Source of the DNA: a virus
Strand: one strand, 5' to 3'
DNA: 23,077 bases
IMG/VR virus record: IMGVR_UViG_3300032284_000480
Coordinates: 1 to 23,077 of that record
Part shown: positions 7,994-17,363 of the stretch, piece by piece
Layout of the letters: the number at the start of each line of letters is the position of its first letter
Position numbering within the stretch: position 1 is the stretch's first letter
Position numbers and translations under genes: made by a program
Notes under the pieces: generated by a model
What the model was told of the DNA's origin: nothing
What the model saw: the letters and a program-made list of their open reading frames with translations, nothing else
Databases searched by the model: none

Positions 7994-9553
7994 TTATACC
8001 GGCTTGACATACTTCTTCTTGGCAATCTCGGTCTTCTCTAAGCGACCAAACCCGCTGCCAGCGCCCGCATCCATATCCTTATAGGAACTATAGTTGCGGT
8101 GACCGACCTTGCCGCCGGACTTGCGCGGCATCGGCGGCATACCCGGAGGCGGACCACCGACCGGGGGCATACCACCCGGCGGCATTCCCGGAGGAGCGCC
8201 CATCGGCGGCATCGGGGGCGGCATCGGACGGGGCGGAGGAGGCATCGGAGCGCCCGGAGCCTGCTGCTGCTGATCCATCCCATGGTGCGGGTTGATGATG
8301 ATGTTGATGTTGGTCTTGCCCTTACCCTTGGACTTGGGCTTGGAACCAGTCATCGCATTCAACAGGCCACCACCGGCCTTAGCAACACGGCCACCGGTCG
8401 GACGAGTGCCGCCAGTGTAGTTGCCAGCGTTGCCGCCGCGCTTGAAACCCTTATTGACCATGTGCTGGGCAGTATCATGAGCGTCTTCCAAATCGCCATG
8501 ATAATCGGCCTTGGACTGATACGAGCCATCAGGCTTAAAGAATTTAACCCGGTGTTCGTTATAATCCTTATCCTTGTAGACCTTAGCCATATGCCCTTCG
8601 GGGCCAGTGTGGGTCTTAACAAGGCGCAGGTTCGGCTTGTTCTCTGCGTCATCGTAATGACCCAGATTACCACCACGAGCCTTCTTGGCCGTGCCGCCCT
8701 TCTTCAGCTTCAAGTCTTCGTGCTTGCCGTGATGTTCAGCGTTCTCATGCTGGCGGAAAGCCTTTTTGATCAGCTTCTTGTCCTGAGCCATATCCTTGTT
8801 ATTAACCTTGCCGCCGGACTTGTGGGCGGGACGGTCGATCTCAGGCACATACTCTGCACCACCGGGACCGGTAACCAGAGGGCGACGGCCAACCATGTCT
8901 TCGCTGCTCGGGGGCAAACGGTCCAGCGGGCGGGAAGTTGCATTGCCACGGCGGACGGCATCCAGAGCGTTCTCGGTCTGCACGGCCTTACGGGCAGCAA
9001 TCATGTTCTGGATTTTGGCGAAATCTTTGGCAACGCTGCCGCCATCTTCATAGCCGCCGCAGGCACGACCGCCGCGCTTATAAACACCCGGCTGGTTGGT
9101 CATGTTCATACGGTCCTTCTGGACAATCCCAAGCCGGGGGTCACCCATGGACGTACCAAGCGAGGCCGGGGCCATCATGCCGCCGCCGTCCATCTTGCCA
9201 GCGCGGCCACCCTTCTTCAGGCCACCGATATGGGGCCTGCCGAACTCGGAAGCATTGGCCTCCTTGACGTTGCGATTAATCTTGGCGTTGACCAGATCAC
9301 TGATCTTGCCACCGGCCTTGCGGGCCTTGCGACCGGCGTTCGGCGCACTCGCGCAGCCTTCGGCTTTCATGCCGACCTTGCCGCCACGCTTAAAAGCGCG
9401 GGGAGAAACCGGACGCAGGCCAGTCTTGGCCCCCGTGTTCATGGGTTCTTCAGGCTCCCAGCTAGAGGCGTCAACCTTCTTGTGGGGGTCAGTCGTAAGG
9501 CGCTTGGCCTTCTGCTTCATTGCGGCCCGTGCGGCCTTTGCCATCTCAGACAT
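7994..9553 (-). CDS. Large Gly/Lys-rich K-x-G-G-motif protein, probably virion-associated
   Basis: The protein has 519 residues, is very basic and has no membrane segment. It carries about ten K-x-G-G motifs (KRGGKV 55-60, KAGGKI 79-84, KKGGRA 113-118, KRGGRA 159-164, KSGGKV 245-250, KKGGTA 284-289, KRGGNA 371-376, TGGRV 386-390, KAGGGL 392-397, KSGGKV 478-483). Residues 305-368 look like a small folded domain (MAKVYKDKDYNEHRVKFFK, then ADYHGDLEDAHDTAQ). Residues about 424-475 are Gln/Pro/Met-rich, including PPPPRPMPPPMPP. The N-terminal region VDASSWEPEEPMNTG followed by LRPVSPRAFKRGG is recurrent in related phages. It follows the polyvalent-type gene with a good AAGGAG site and ends at a terminator. 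No enzymatic motif is visible and the function is unknown. Confidence 0.7.
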   Translation of the reverse strand: MSEMAKAARAAMKQKAKRLTTDPHKKVDASSWEPEEPMNTGAKTGLRPVSPRAFKRGGKVGMKAEGCASAPNAGRKARKAGGKISDLVNAKINRNVKEANASEFGRPHIGGLKKGGRAGKMDGGGMMAPASLGTSMGDPRLGIVQKDRMNMTNQPGVYKRGGRACGGYEDGGSVAKDFAKIQNMIAARKAVQTENALDAVRRGNATSRPLDRLPPSSEDMVGRRPLVTGPGGAEYVPEIDRPAHKSGGKVNNKDMAQDKKLIKKAFRQHENAEHHGKHEDLKLKKGGTAKKARGGNLGHYDDAENKPNLRLVKTHTGPEGHMAKVYKDKDYNEHRVKFFKPDGSYQSKADYHGDLEDAHDTAQHMVNKGFKRGGNAGNYTGGTRPTGGRVAKAGGGLLNAMTGSKPKSKGKGKTNINIIINPHHGMDQQQQAPGAPMPPPPRPMPPPMPPMGAPPGMPPGGMPPVGGPPPGMPPMPRKSGGKVGHRNYSSYKDMDAGAGSGFGRLEKTEIAKKKYVKPV

Positions 9554-9573
9554 TGTAGTTCTCCTTGGAGGGG

Positions 9574-12500
9574 TTAGTTCCGACGTTGATGTTGCCTTGC
9601 AAGAAATACGGCAGCGGGCAACGTCGCGCCGGATTTGGATGTCAGTTTAAGAGCCTGCTCGACAGCAGAACTTCTGGCAGGTGGTACGAACCCACCAGTT
9701 TTCCGAGGTAGGCCCTTGGAAATTGTCTCCCGCATTGCGGGGGTAATCTTTAGTGAAGGGACGGCCTTCAAGCCTTTGTAAAGATTAGTGCGGTGGGCGT
9801 CAGCCTCTTCACGGGTGGCGAACGGGCCAGCAACGTGTTCTCCGTCTTGCCAATTTCCTTCGTTATTATGCATGTCTGGCGTTTCGACATGATACTGGCC
9901 GCGACGATTAATAAGGACCAAATCCCTATCATCCTTCCTGCCCTGAATATAATCAGTGCCGAACTCAGGGGTATGTCCAATTGACTTCACAATCCTAGCA
10001 AGGGCAGTCGGTACGATTTTATCGTAGTAGCCCTTCATGCCTTCGCCGCCGACTTTGAGGTCAACACCGCGAAGGTCGGCACGGGGAATGTGAGAACCAG
10101 CGTTACGGCTAGATTCCATATGCTCCATGGCCTTGTCTGCCGCTTCTTTCCCAATTAAACGGGCTATCTCTTCCGGCGTATCAACATGCTCGTTGATTAC
10201 TTTGCTGCCATCATGGTCATAAGCTTTGACATGGAACTTTCCCCCGTGATTTTCCACAAGGATTTGCTTTACCTGTTGGCTTAGGTCGTACCGGTCAGCT
10301 TGATCTTGGCCCGGTGTCCAGACTAGCTTGTCATGTCCATTACGAGCAGCTTCGATCAAGGCCCGCTTTAGGCCAAGTTCGGTCCACTTAGCTGTGCTTC
10401 CAACATATGGGCCTTCAGGCGTAGTGGCCTTAGAGGCTTCATTCCACTTGTTCATAACAGCCTTAGACTTATCTTCCGCTGCCTGTATTTGGTCTTCAGT
10501 CGCACCGCTAACCGGACCAATCAAGTTTAGAAAATTCTTATGCGCGGCCAGCATGTCGGCCTTCATGGACGCCAGTTCTTCAGGGCTTTTCTTGAACCCT
10601 GCGCGGCCAGCCTGACCCCAGTCACTTTGCAACTCTTCTAGGTGCAGGGCTTTTTCGCCGGTCTGAGGCAATGTGCGGTCAGACATGCGGAGGTGGGCCA
10701 CAAGATTAGGCTTATTATACCAATGGGGTGATTTATAATCTAAGTTCCATGTTTTTGGTACCAAGTCTTTATATTCGGAACGCAGATTTTCTTGTTCTGA
10801 CAAAAGATGCATTTTTTGCATCATTATGTCGTCAACATTTGCAATTCCTTGCGTAGATATATGTTTATCAAGTTCTTCGTCATTGAGTTTCATAAGTTCT
10901 TTTTCAATGGCGTGGCGTCGCTCATCTATGGCCGACATCCTATCCCGCTCAGGCGATTTATTTAGAGGAGCCTGAAGCAGCACTTCCCGGTAATTCTCAC
11001 CGCCGGGGATGGTGTACTTATGGTATTTGGTTTCCATATTGGACTGCCTACCGCCAAGCTGGGTTTCTTCCAGCTTCGGAGCATTGGTCTGGAAGTGCTT
11101 TACCAGATCGCCTTTGGACACAATTGGCTGACCGGCAAAAGCATGATCAGCCCCCGACCACTTGATGGACTCCTGTGTGCCGGGAACCTTCTGGACCATA
11201 GACATCATCTGCTGCGGCGTACCCTTGGCTTGCGGGATGCCCTTTGCGGCCTCTGCGGCAGCGTTGTAGAAGCCGGACTGGTCTAGTTCGCGGTCGCCCT
11301 CTACAGGTCCGCCGTAGGCGTAATGGATTGGCTGCTCGCCCTTAGCCCTAGCAATCATTAATGCCTTCCGGGCGTCCTTATTTCCCTGTTCCGGGGACCG
11401 CAAAGCCGCAATTCGCTCGGAAATGACCTGCTGCGGACTTTCGATATGGACCTGACCGCCAGTAGGTAACTGGGCCGCAATAGCCGAAGCCTGTTCGTGG
11501 GCTGTCTTGTCTGTACCAGCAGCGGACAGGACTTCTCGGCCCCCTGCGTCCCTGCCAACCACGGCAAGCGGGCTTTCGCCCTGAGCTACGCGATTGAGAA
11601 CGTCCCTTTTGGAATAGGGGCCGTATCCCAGAATTTCGTTGATCCTGTCCCCGGCGACCGCAGCCTTGATGGAGCGTTCGTCGATCAGCGCGGGGTTGTA
11701 ATGAAATACTCCGTGGGCCGTCTCTAGGCGTCCCGCACCCTTGGGGAGTTCCGGCTCGTCATGGGTATACAGGACGGCCTTGCGCTTGCCCTGTAGGAAA
11801 GCCTGCAATTGGCTTTCGAGCGTATAGGGCGCTTCAGGAACGGTCTCTTCGACTGCCCCGCCTTTGGCTTTGGCATTGGTGCGCGTGATGCCGTAGGAAT
11901 TGTCTGTAGGCACCTGCACTGGCTGCGGGGTTCCGTTAATTGGCGCAGGCGTTGTAGCCCCTAAGACTGGCGGCGGCGACTGAGGTGACGGCGCTACCAT
12001 TCCCGGCACTGGCTGTACTGGCTGGGGGGTTCCATTAACTGGCGCGGGTGTTGTTGTCCCAAGAACTGGCGGCGGCGCGGGCGTAGTTGGCGTAGCTGGC
12101 GGCGGCGCGGGCGTAGTTGTCGTCGTCGAGGGCGGCGTTGTAGGCGGTGTAGCGCCATACACGGGGGAGGTTGGTGTGGTGCCTACCGTTTGATAGTTTG
12201 TGACAGGGTTCGGCGTTGACGGCGCGGCAGGCGTTGACGGCGCGGTAGGCGTTGACGGCGCAGAGTAGGTAGGCCCCACAAACCCCGGCATGTTTATCGG
12301 GTCTTGCGATACTAACTTGCCTTGGTCGTCGTAGCTGTCAGACTTTACCTGACGCCAGCCACTGCCGGGTTCGGCTGACCAGCCGCCGCTGCTGGCCGTG
12401 TACCGCTGGCCGGTCTTTTCGTTGTACCAGTTTACAAGCTCCTGAGTGGCAACGCCGTTGGCTGGGTTCAGCCCCTCCGGAGGCGTAGGGGCCACATACG

Positions 12501-13269
12501 GGTTATCCTGATCCCAAGCCGAGTTGAACTGCTCTTCCTGCTGGGCGCCGTAATCCATGCCTTGCGCCATCTTCAGCGCACTGGGATCGCCTTGCATTAG
12601 CCCAAGATTGCCAGAAGCAACCGCCCCGCCTTCAGCCTTGGTGATGTCTGGCTCGTTCAGATCGAAGGTGCCACGGTTTCCGATGGCGGATTTGAGTTGG
12701 CGTTCGGGATGTAGCGCAACCCAGACTGGACCCTGATCAGGGTGATCGACCGCACCGGGCGGGAACATGATCGAGTCATGCCCCTTGCTCATAAGGTAAT
12801 CCCGCAGCGGACCTACCGTGCCTCTACCTTTAGGGTTCTGCGCCTTTGGGTTGCGGCCAGCGGTGGTGTGCATTAGGTCTAGGAACTCATCAAAACTCTT
12901 AGGTTTCCACGGGTTTTTTAGGGATGGATTGACCGGGTAAATAGCGCCCTCGCTACCGGCATACATGCCAGCGCCGGTCTTGCCGGGATTTTCGTCAAGC
13001 CAAGTTCCTACTGCGTCCATGCCTTCGGGACGGTTGAAGGCTTTGTAAGCAGCATACCGATCGAACTGGTCTATGTCACCGAGCGGTCTGGTGTTAGTAC
13101 CCCTAGGAGCGGCATGCACGAGGGTCCCGTGGTACAGCGTAGGGGGCGCGACGCTGCCCTCCATGAACCGCGCAAGGTTAGCCGTCCGCTGCGGATCACC
13201 CGGAGGCAGATACCCACTGGATACCGGCCCCTTGGCAATCATCAAAGCTTTGCGGACATCCTTGGACAT
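9574..13269 (-). CDS. Polyvalent-type protein with ADP-ribosyltransferase-like domain (putative injected effector)
   Basis: The protein has 1231 residues in several blocks. Residues 43-210 resemble the ADP-ribosyltransferase domain of phage polyvalent proteins: TLYHGT, GTWLDENPGKTGAGMY, GAIYPVNPSLKNPW and the closing LKSAIGNRGTFDLNEPDI. A Pro/Thr/Ala-rich linker (335-455) follows, then an unassigned domain (475-625) with RKAVLYTHDEPELPKG and INEILGYGPYSKRDV. The largest block (655-1190) matches a polyvalent-associated domain with LVAHLRMSDR, LHLEELQSDWG, YVGSTAKWTELGLKRALIEA and VGGEGMKGYYDKIVP. G-G motifs mark the borders (213, 469, 652, 1191). The gene starts on the portal stop codon (TAATG), where podoviruses often encode ejected proteins. 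Injection and host modification are inferred; activity is not shown. Confidence 0.75.
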   Translation of the reverse strand: MSKDVRKALMIAKGPVSSGYLPPGDPQRTANLARFMEGSVAPPTLYHGTLVHAAPRGTNTRPLGDIDQFDRYAAYKAFNRPEGMDAVGTWLDENPGKTGAGMYAGSEGAIYPVNPSLKNPWKPKSFDEFLDLMHTTAGRNPKAQNPKGRGTVGPLRDYLMSKGHDSIMFPPGAVDHPDQGPVWVALHPERQLKSAIGNRGTFDLNEPDITKAEGGAVASGNLGLMQGDPSALKMAQGMDYGAQQEEQFNSAWDQDNPYVAPTPPEGLNPANGVATQELVNWYNEKTGQRYTASSGGWSAEPGSGWRQVKSDSYDDQGKLVSQDPINMPGFVGPTYSAPSTPTAPSTPAAPSTPNPVTNYQTVGTTPTSPVYGATPPTTPPSTTTTTPAPPPATPTTPAPPPVLGTTTPAPVNGTPQPVQPVPGMVAPSPQSPPPVLGATTPAPINGTPQPVQVPTDNSYGITRTNAKAKGGAVEETVPEAPYTLESQLQAFLQGKRKAVLYTHDEPELPKGAGRLETAHGVFHYNPALIDERSIKAAVAGDRINEILGYGPYSKRDVLNRVAQGESPLAVVGRDAGGREVLSAAGTDKTAHEQASAIAAQLPTGGQVHIESPQQVISERIAALRSPEQGNKDARKALMIARAKGEQPIHYAYGGPVEGDRELDQSGFYNAAAEAAKGIPQAKGTPQQMMSMVQKVPGTQESIKWSGADHAFAGQPIVSKGDLVKHFQTNAPKLEETQLGGRQSNMETKYHKYTIPGGENYREVLLQAPLNKSPERDRMSAIDERRHAIEKELMKLNDEELDKHISTQGIANVDDIMMQKMHLLSEQENLRSEYKDLVPKTWNLDYKSPHWYNKPNLVAHLRMSDRTLPQTGEKALHLEELQSDWGQAGRAGFKKSPEELASMKADMLAAHKNFLNLIGPVSGATEDQIQAAEDKSKAVMNKWNEASKATTPEGPYVGSTAKWTELGLKRALIEAARNGHDKLVWTPGQDQADRYDLSQQVKQILVENHGGKFHVKAYDHDGSKVINEHVDTPEEIARLIGKEAADKAMEHMESSRNAGSHIPRADLRGVDLKVGGEGMKGYYDKIVPTALARIVKSIGHTPEFGTDYIQGRKDDRDLVLINRRGQYHVETPDMHNNEGNWQDGEHVAGPFATREEADAHRTNLYKGLKAVPSLKITPAMRETISKGLPRKTGGFVPPARSSAVEQALKLTSKSGATLPAAVFLARQHQRRN
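12213..12266 (-). repeat. 18-base tandem repeat in the Pro/Thr linker
   Basis: Three head-to-tail copies of an 18-base unit (GCGTTGACGGCGCGGCAG type on the plus strand) encode six-residue APSTPx repeats. They are part of a wider low-complexity stretch (about 11900-12270) that also holds a duplicated PPPVLG...PAP.NGTPQPVQ block. The linker probably changes length easily by slippage. Confidence 0.85.
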
Positions 13270-15590
13270 TACTGGCCCCTAGGGATTAGGCCGGGGGCGA
13301 GGCCGGGCTGCTGTTGGGGCTGCTGATCAGGGTTACTGATGTCGCTCAGGTCCTGAATGGCCGGGGCAATCAAGGGCTTGATCACATCTAGGCTCTCAGG
13401 GTGAACCGCGATGTTCTGGGCCAGATCAATCAATTGGACATGCTCTTTGAACTTGCGGTCCTCGAACTTGTTCTTGGCTTCCAACTGGCTGTCCTGCATG
13501 TCGGCCTGAGCCTTCATCTTGTCGATCTCGACCTTGGCCTCATCAATCGCCACCTTCTTGGCGTCCAATTGGGTCTTGGCCTCGTCCGTCTTGGCCTTGG
13601 TCTGGGCGTCCATCATCCGCGCATCGGATAGGGTCTGAGCAGCCTTAGAGTCGGCCTGCATCTTGACCAGTTCCGGGGGCGGGTTCTTCTGGGCCTCCGG
13701 CGGCGCAAGGAACTGGCTCGGATTGCTCCAGCCAATGGCCTGTATCGCGGCGGTATCAATGGCGACGGGATCATACAGCGACGGGTTAGCCTCCTGAAGC
13801 TGCTTCAGGGCCATGACCTTCATCAGTCTCTGAACTTGCGAAGCCGTATTGGGGTCGGCCTGCGGGATCAATTCATAGTTATTCAGCGCGGTCAGGAACG
13901 ACTTCTCGTCCCAAGGGGCGGCAGGCTTCTTATTCCGCTGCCAGAAGCTGTCAGGATGCTCCCTGAAGACTTCCTTTAGAAGCTGGAACTCCTCAGCCTG
14001 AGCCGCATGCATGCGCTTGTGGACCGAGTTCAGGACCTTCTGGGACTGCTCGATCTGGGCCAGTGTCGTACCTACCGGAGCGTCAGAGCGGCCTTCGCCA
14101 ACTGCAGCCTCGGACGTGCCCCCCAGTCGCATGCCGGTCTGGGCCATGTTGTCTACCAGTTCCATCAAGGTTCCCGAAGGCTCCTTGTACGGCAGGGGCA
14201 TAATGGCCTGACTGATCGGCATGCCGCCGGTCTTGACCAAGGCTCCGCCGCCGGGGGGAACCCGGAAGATGTTCGTGTTTTGTCTTGCACCGGTATCGGC
14301 CATCAGGAAGCCGGGGAAATTGGCGTACATGCCAGCGTCCAGCAGTTCGCGCCAAGCAGCCGTAATGGCGTTGGTGGTGTTACCCAGAATGTGCAGCAGG
14401 CCGATGTCGTAGAAGCCCATGCCCGGAACGTAGGTGTACTTCACGAAGTTCTTGCGGGCCTCGGGCAGTTCCTGCGCGTCCTCATTATAGTTGCGGACAA
14501 CCGACAGGATTTTCTTGGAGGAAACATCAACAGTAACCCGGTACGGAATTTCGAGGCCGGTCACCTTACCGCGCATCTTATGCTCGTAACCCTGAATGTT
14601 GAGTTCGCAATTACACTCGTAAATCTCGCGGTCCCGGTCGTTCGGGTTCATGCTGTCCGGGGCAATACCCTGCACAGACAGCTTCTCGCGCTGGAGGCTA
14701 TCCAGATTGCCCATGTTCGGGGTGGATAGGTCGATGTCCCGGTACACGCCCAGTATCTGGAGGCGCTTGACGGTCGAGGGCCGCTGATAGGACCGGTGCG
14801 TAATGCGCTTGGCGTTCTGCAAGTCCGTCGCGTTATTATTAACAATCAGATCGTCAGCATCTACCGTCTCAGAGACGGGCCGGTTCCGCAGGGGGCAGAA
14901 GTAAACCTTCTTAAAGGCCGTGCCGCCAAAGCCCAGCATGAACAGCATGCGGTCGGTGTCGGGGTAATACTCTGTGGCCGTCGATGTCAGGTAATGGTTC
15001 AGGTCCCGCTCGAACGCCTTAGCAAGCTGGTCTTCATCCAGCGTCGCATTGTTATCGTCGTTGCGGATTTTCACCGGGCCGTCAGTCGGCAACATTTCAG
15101 AGCGGGCGTTGGCCTGAAAGCGCAACACCGCCTCCAGAAGGAGTGGGTGCCGCACCCTGTTCATGCCCTCGACAGGCGCTCCTTCTGCGGAGCCTCCGAG
15201 GCCGGGAATTTCAATCTTGAGGCCAAGTAACTTAATGCCGGTCGAATGATCTTCGATCCAGTCCTTGCGGCTCTCGATGTCATCAGAGATACCGCGCAGC
15301 AGTTCGTCCGATATACGGTTCAGTTCCAGTTCGGGAATGTCATCAACCAGATTATCAAACCAGCCGGTCGGACCTTTAGCTTCGTCTTCTCCGGTAAGGG
15401 ACTTGCCGTCTAGGCTGATCGTGATCGAGCCGTCGTCATGCTCGATCTCCAATATCTTGCCATCTTCATTAGCAATGGGCTTATCGTCACCATCGATGAT
15501 CTCGACAGTGCTGTCCTCTCCCGGCCCCTCAAATTCAGGGTCCGGCTGCACTAATCTGATGTTCGGAGAAAGGCCCGGAGTTAACGCCAT
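13269..15590 (-). CDS. Portal protein
   Basis: The portal is the ring at the capsid vertex through which DNA enters and leaves. At 773 residues it is in the size range of P22-type portals. Markers include RHPLLLEAVLRFQANARSEM in the wing region, LFMLGFGGTAFKKVYFCPLR, ARKNFVKYTYVPGMGFYDIG, and GRSDAPVGTTLAQIEQSQK before the barrel. The C-terminus from about residue 644 is a long heptad-like coiled coil (KTQLDAKKVAIDEAKVEIDK) ending in a Gln/Pro-rich tail, which fits the extended barrel of P22-like portals. The acidic N-terminus (1-70) is unusual. It follows the large terminase gene after 66 bases. Its ribosome binding site lies at the foot of a small hairpin. Confidence 0.9.
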   Translation of the reverse strand: MALTPGLSPNIRLVQPDPEFEGPGEDSTVEIIDGDDKPIANEDGKILEIEHDDGSITISLDGKSLTGEDEAKGPTGWFDNLVDDIPELELNRISDELLRGISDDIESRKDWIEDHSTGIKLLGLKIEIPGLGGSAEGAPVEGMNRVRHPLLLEAVLRFQANARSEMLPTDGPVKIRNDDNNATLDEDQLAKAFERDLNHYLTSTATEYYPDTDRMLFMLGFGGTAFKKVYFCPLRNRPVSETVDADDLIVNNNATDLQNAKRITHRSYQRPSTVKRLQILGVYRDIDLSTPNMGNLDSLQREKLSVQGIAPDSMNPNDRDREIYECNCELNIQGYEHKMRGKVTGLEIPYRVTVDVSSKKILSVVRNYNEDAQELPEARKNFVKYTYVPGMGFYDIGLLHILGNTTNAITAAWRELLDAGMYANFPGFLMADTGARQNTNIFRVPPGGGALVKTGGMPISQAIMPLPYKEPSGTLMELVDNMAQTGMRLGGTSEAAVGEGRSDAPVGTTLAQIEQSQKVLNSVHKRMHAAQAEEFQLLKEVFREHPDSFWQRNKKPAAPWDEKSFLTALNNYELIPQADPNTASQVQRLMKVMALKQLQEANPSLYDPVAIDTAAIQAIGWSNPSQFLAPPEAQKNPPPELVKMQADSKAAQTLSDARMMDAQTKAKTDEAKTQLDAKKVAIDEAKVEIDKMKAQADMQDSQLEAKNKFEDRKFKEHVQLIDLAQNIAVHPESLDVIKPLIAPAIQDLSDISNPDQQPQQQPGLAPGLIPRGQ

Positions 15591-15599
15591 AATCTATTC

Positions 15600-15621
15600 C
15601 TTGCGGATATTTGACCGCAAG
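15600..15621 (-). promoter_or_regulatory. Hairpin at the portal ribosome binding site
   Basis: CTTGCGG (15600-15606) and CCGCAAG (15615-15621) form a perfect seven-base-pair stem with an eight-base loop. In the mRNA the AAGG of the portal ribosome binding site falls at the end of the 3' arm, so folding could lower portal translation. Confidence 0.45.
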
Positions 15622-15656
15622 ATACCACTGGTGTGGTCTAGAACAAACCATGAACA

Positions 15657-17261
15657 TTAGTATAGGGCAGGAAGGTCCCGCCCGCGATGCTGCATCGACT
15701 CTTGAACCTGAGCCGTCCACTCCGGGCCTCGCGTCAGCATGCCAAGATCACGCAAGTGGCGAAGGCACATGCTTACCGTGTCCACCAGATCGTCATGCTT
15801 ACCCTTAGGGAACGTCCCCACCTGCGTCATGACAGTATCGGCCCATGACCTGTCCGGCGCATAGACCATCCCCTCGCTGAACAGATGCTGGACCGAGTAC
15901 AGGCGCGACAGCTTGTCCTGAGACTTCGGGTCCACCAGTTGGACCGCCCAGTCCTCATGCCCGAACAGCCGCCGGATTTCCTGCGCGACCGAATGGCCCG
16001 CCGCCTTGTTCTCAATGATCAGCTTGTCGATCTTCATGGTCCGGCAGGTCTTGGCGACCTTCTCGACCAGATCGTGTAACTCCAGCCGCTCCTGCCAGCC
16101 GTCCATCAGCATGGCCTTGGGCGACTGCTGGGCGTAGGACCGTTCCGTATCGGTTCCGCCTGCCTTGACGTTGTGGGCCACGACATCGCCCGAGAACACT
16201 CCCCAAACGGTCATGGCTGAGTAATCGTTCTCGCTCTTGGTGGTGTAGGCCGTATCGAGGGAGGCGATCACATAGTCCATCGCGGGATAGGCATCATGAG
16301 GCCAGAGTTCCCACCAGTCCCGCTTGATGATGCCGCCGCCCTTGGGTTCAGGCCGCTGCTGCAATTGACCAGCTGAGGCCCACGGGCCTAGCGCGGACTC
16401 TAGGGATTTGATTTCGTCCGGGCCGAACCTCTCCGGCCAGAGTAGTTCGCCCTCCTCCGTTCGAGGGTCTTTCCAGCCAATAGAGGTCACGAAGGAGCGG
16501 GTCTTCTCGTACTCCATAGGCAGGCACAGGTGGGTCCAGTCCCCTGACTGTTTCTCAAGGATGTGGCCGGTCAGGTCGTTCTCCGCCAGCCTCTGCTGGA
16601 TCACCACAAATGCGCCCGTCTTAGGGTCATCGAGGCGTGTGCTAAGGGCGTTATCCCACCAATCTATAGTTGTCTCTATGGTAGCGTCACTAAAGGCCTC
16701 AGCCGCTGCGTTGGGATCATCGACCAAAATGACGGCACCACCCTCCCCGGTCAGGGCCGAGCCGACCGAGGTGGAGAGCCGGGTGCCTCCCTTGGAATTG
16801 TCGAACCTCGATTTTGTATTTTGGTCGCTGGTGAGAACAAATCGTGAACCCCAGAGAGACCTGTACCATGGGGACTCGATCAAACGGCGGCACTTCACAC
16901 TATCGCGGATTGATAGCTGTTGCGCGTAGGAGGCGGTCAGGAACTTAACACCCGGCCCGGAAGTCGGGCTTATCTGCTCCTGCGCCCATGTCCAGGCAGG
17001 CCAACAAGTGGCTGTTATAGTTGATTTACCGCACCTAGGTGGCACGTTTATAATCAACCTGCGTATCTCTCCATCCGTCACAGCTTGCAGGTGTTCGGCT
17101 ATAGCCTCTATGGCCCAACTATCCGTAAACGGTGACGGGTCAATGGTCTTCCACGCATTCCGCAGGAACTCGTACAGGCTCTGCTCATTGTCGTAGCAGT
17201 CGATCAGACGCAGAGCGTCGTCTGAGTTTATCTTTTTGCCTCCGACATCCCAGTAATTCAT
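15657..17261 (-). CDS. terL: Terminase large subunit
   Basis: This is the ATPase and nuclease that packages DNA into the prohead. It has 534 residues with all main motifs: Walker A VPPRCGKS (73-80), Walker B AVILVDDPN (176-184), a coupling-type IQQRLAENDLTGHI (221-234), and an RNase H-like nuclease with acidic residues at IASLDTAY (D336), LIIENKAAG (E417) and KGKHDDLVD (D490, D491, D494). It lies directly downstream of the small subunit. I chose the first ATG; an AGGAAT sits at suitable distance. A GC-rich stem and a parS-like palindrome lie in the 136 bases before it. The call is firm. The packaging mode (headful or cohesive ends) cannot be told from the sequence. Confidence 0.96.
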   Translation of the reverse strand: MNYWDVGGKKINSDDALRLIDCYDNEQSLYEFLRNAWKTIDPSPFTDSWAIEAIAEHLQAVTDGEIRRLIINVPPRCGKSTITATCWPAWTWAQEQISPTSGPGVKFLTASYAQQLSIRDSVKCRRLIESPWYRSLWGSRFVLTSDQNTKSRFDNSKGGTRLSTSVGSALTGEGGAVILVDDPNAAAEAFSDATIETTIDWWDNALSTRLDDPKTGAFVVIQQRLAENDLTGHILEKQSGDWTHLCLPMEYEKTRSFVTSIGWKDPRTEEGELLWPERFGPDEIKSLESALGPWASAGQLQQRPEPKGGGIIKRDWWELWPHDAYPAMDYVIASLDTAYTTKSENDYSAMTVWGVFSGDVVAHNVKAGGTDTERSYAQQSPKAMLMDGWQERLELHDLVEKVAKTCRTMKIDKLIIENKAAGHSVAQEIRRLFGHEDWAVQLVDPKSQDKLSRLYSVQHLFSEGMVYAPDRSWADTVMTQVGTFPKGKHDDLVDTVSMCLRHLRDLGMLTRGPEWTAQVQESMQHRGRDLPALY

Positions 17262-17280
17262 TCCCTAATTCCTATGGCAA

Positions 17281-17314
17281 GCCCGCCCCAGCACGGAGCG
17301 GAGCCGGGACGGGC
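17281..17314 (-). other. GC-rich stem-loop in the leader of the large terminase gene
   Basis: GCCCGCCCC (17281-17289) and GGGACGGGC (17306-17314) pair at eight of nine positions with a 16-base loop. It lies about 20 bases before the terL start and is much more GC-rich than the flanks. There is no T-run, so it is not a simple terminator. Confidence 0.4.
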
Positions 17315-17363
17315 CGCGCCAGCCACAGGATAGGGGACTGCTACCGGCGCGTGGATAATACAA

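Noticed and set aside
8099-9577. Long plus-strand open frame (492 codons) opposite the G-G-motif gene
   Set aside because: It is a GC-rich shadow of the real minus-strand gene; it has low-complexity Arg/His runs, no ribosome binding site and no known pattern.
12213-12266. 18-base repeats considered as iterons of an origin
   Set aside because: They lie inside a coding Pro/Thr linker and keep the frame, so they are protein repeats.
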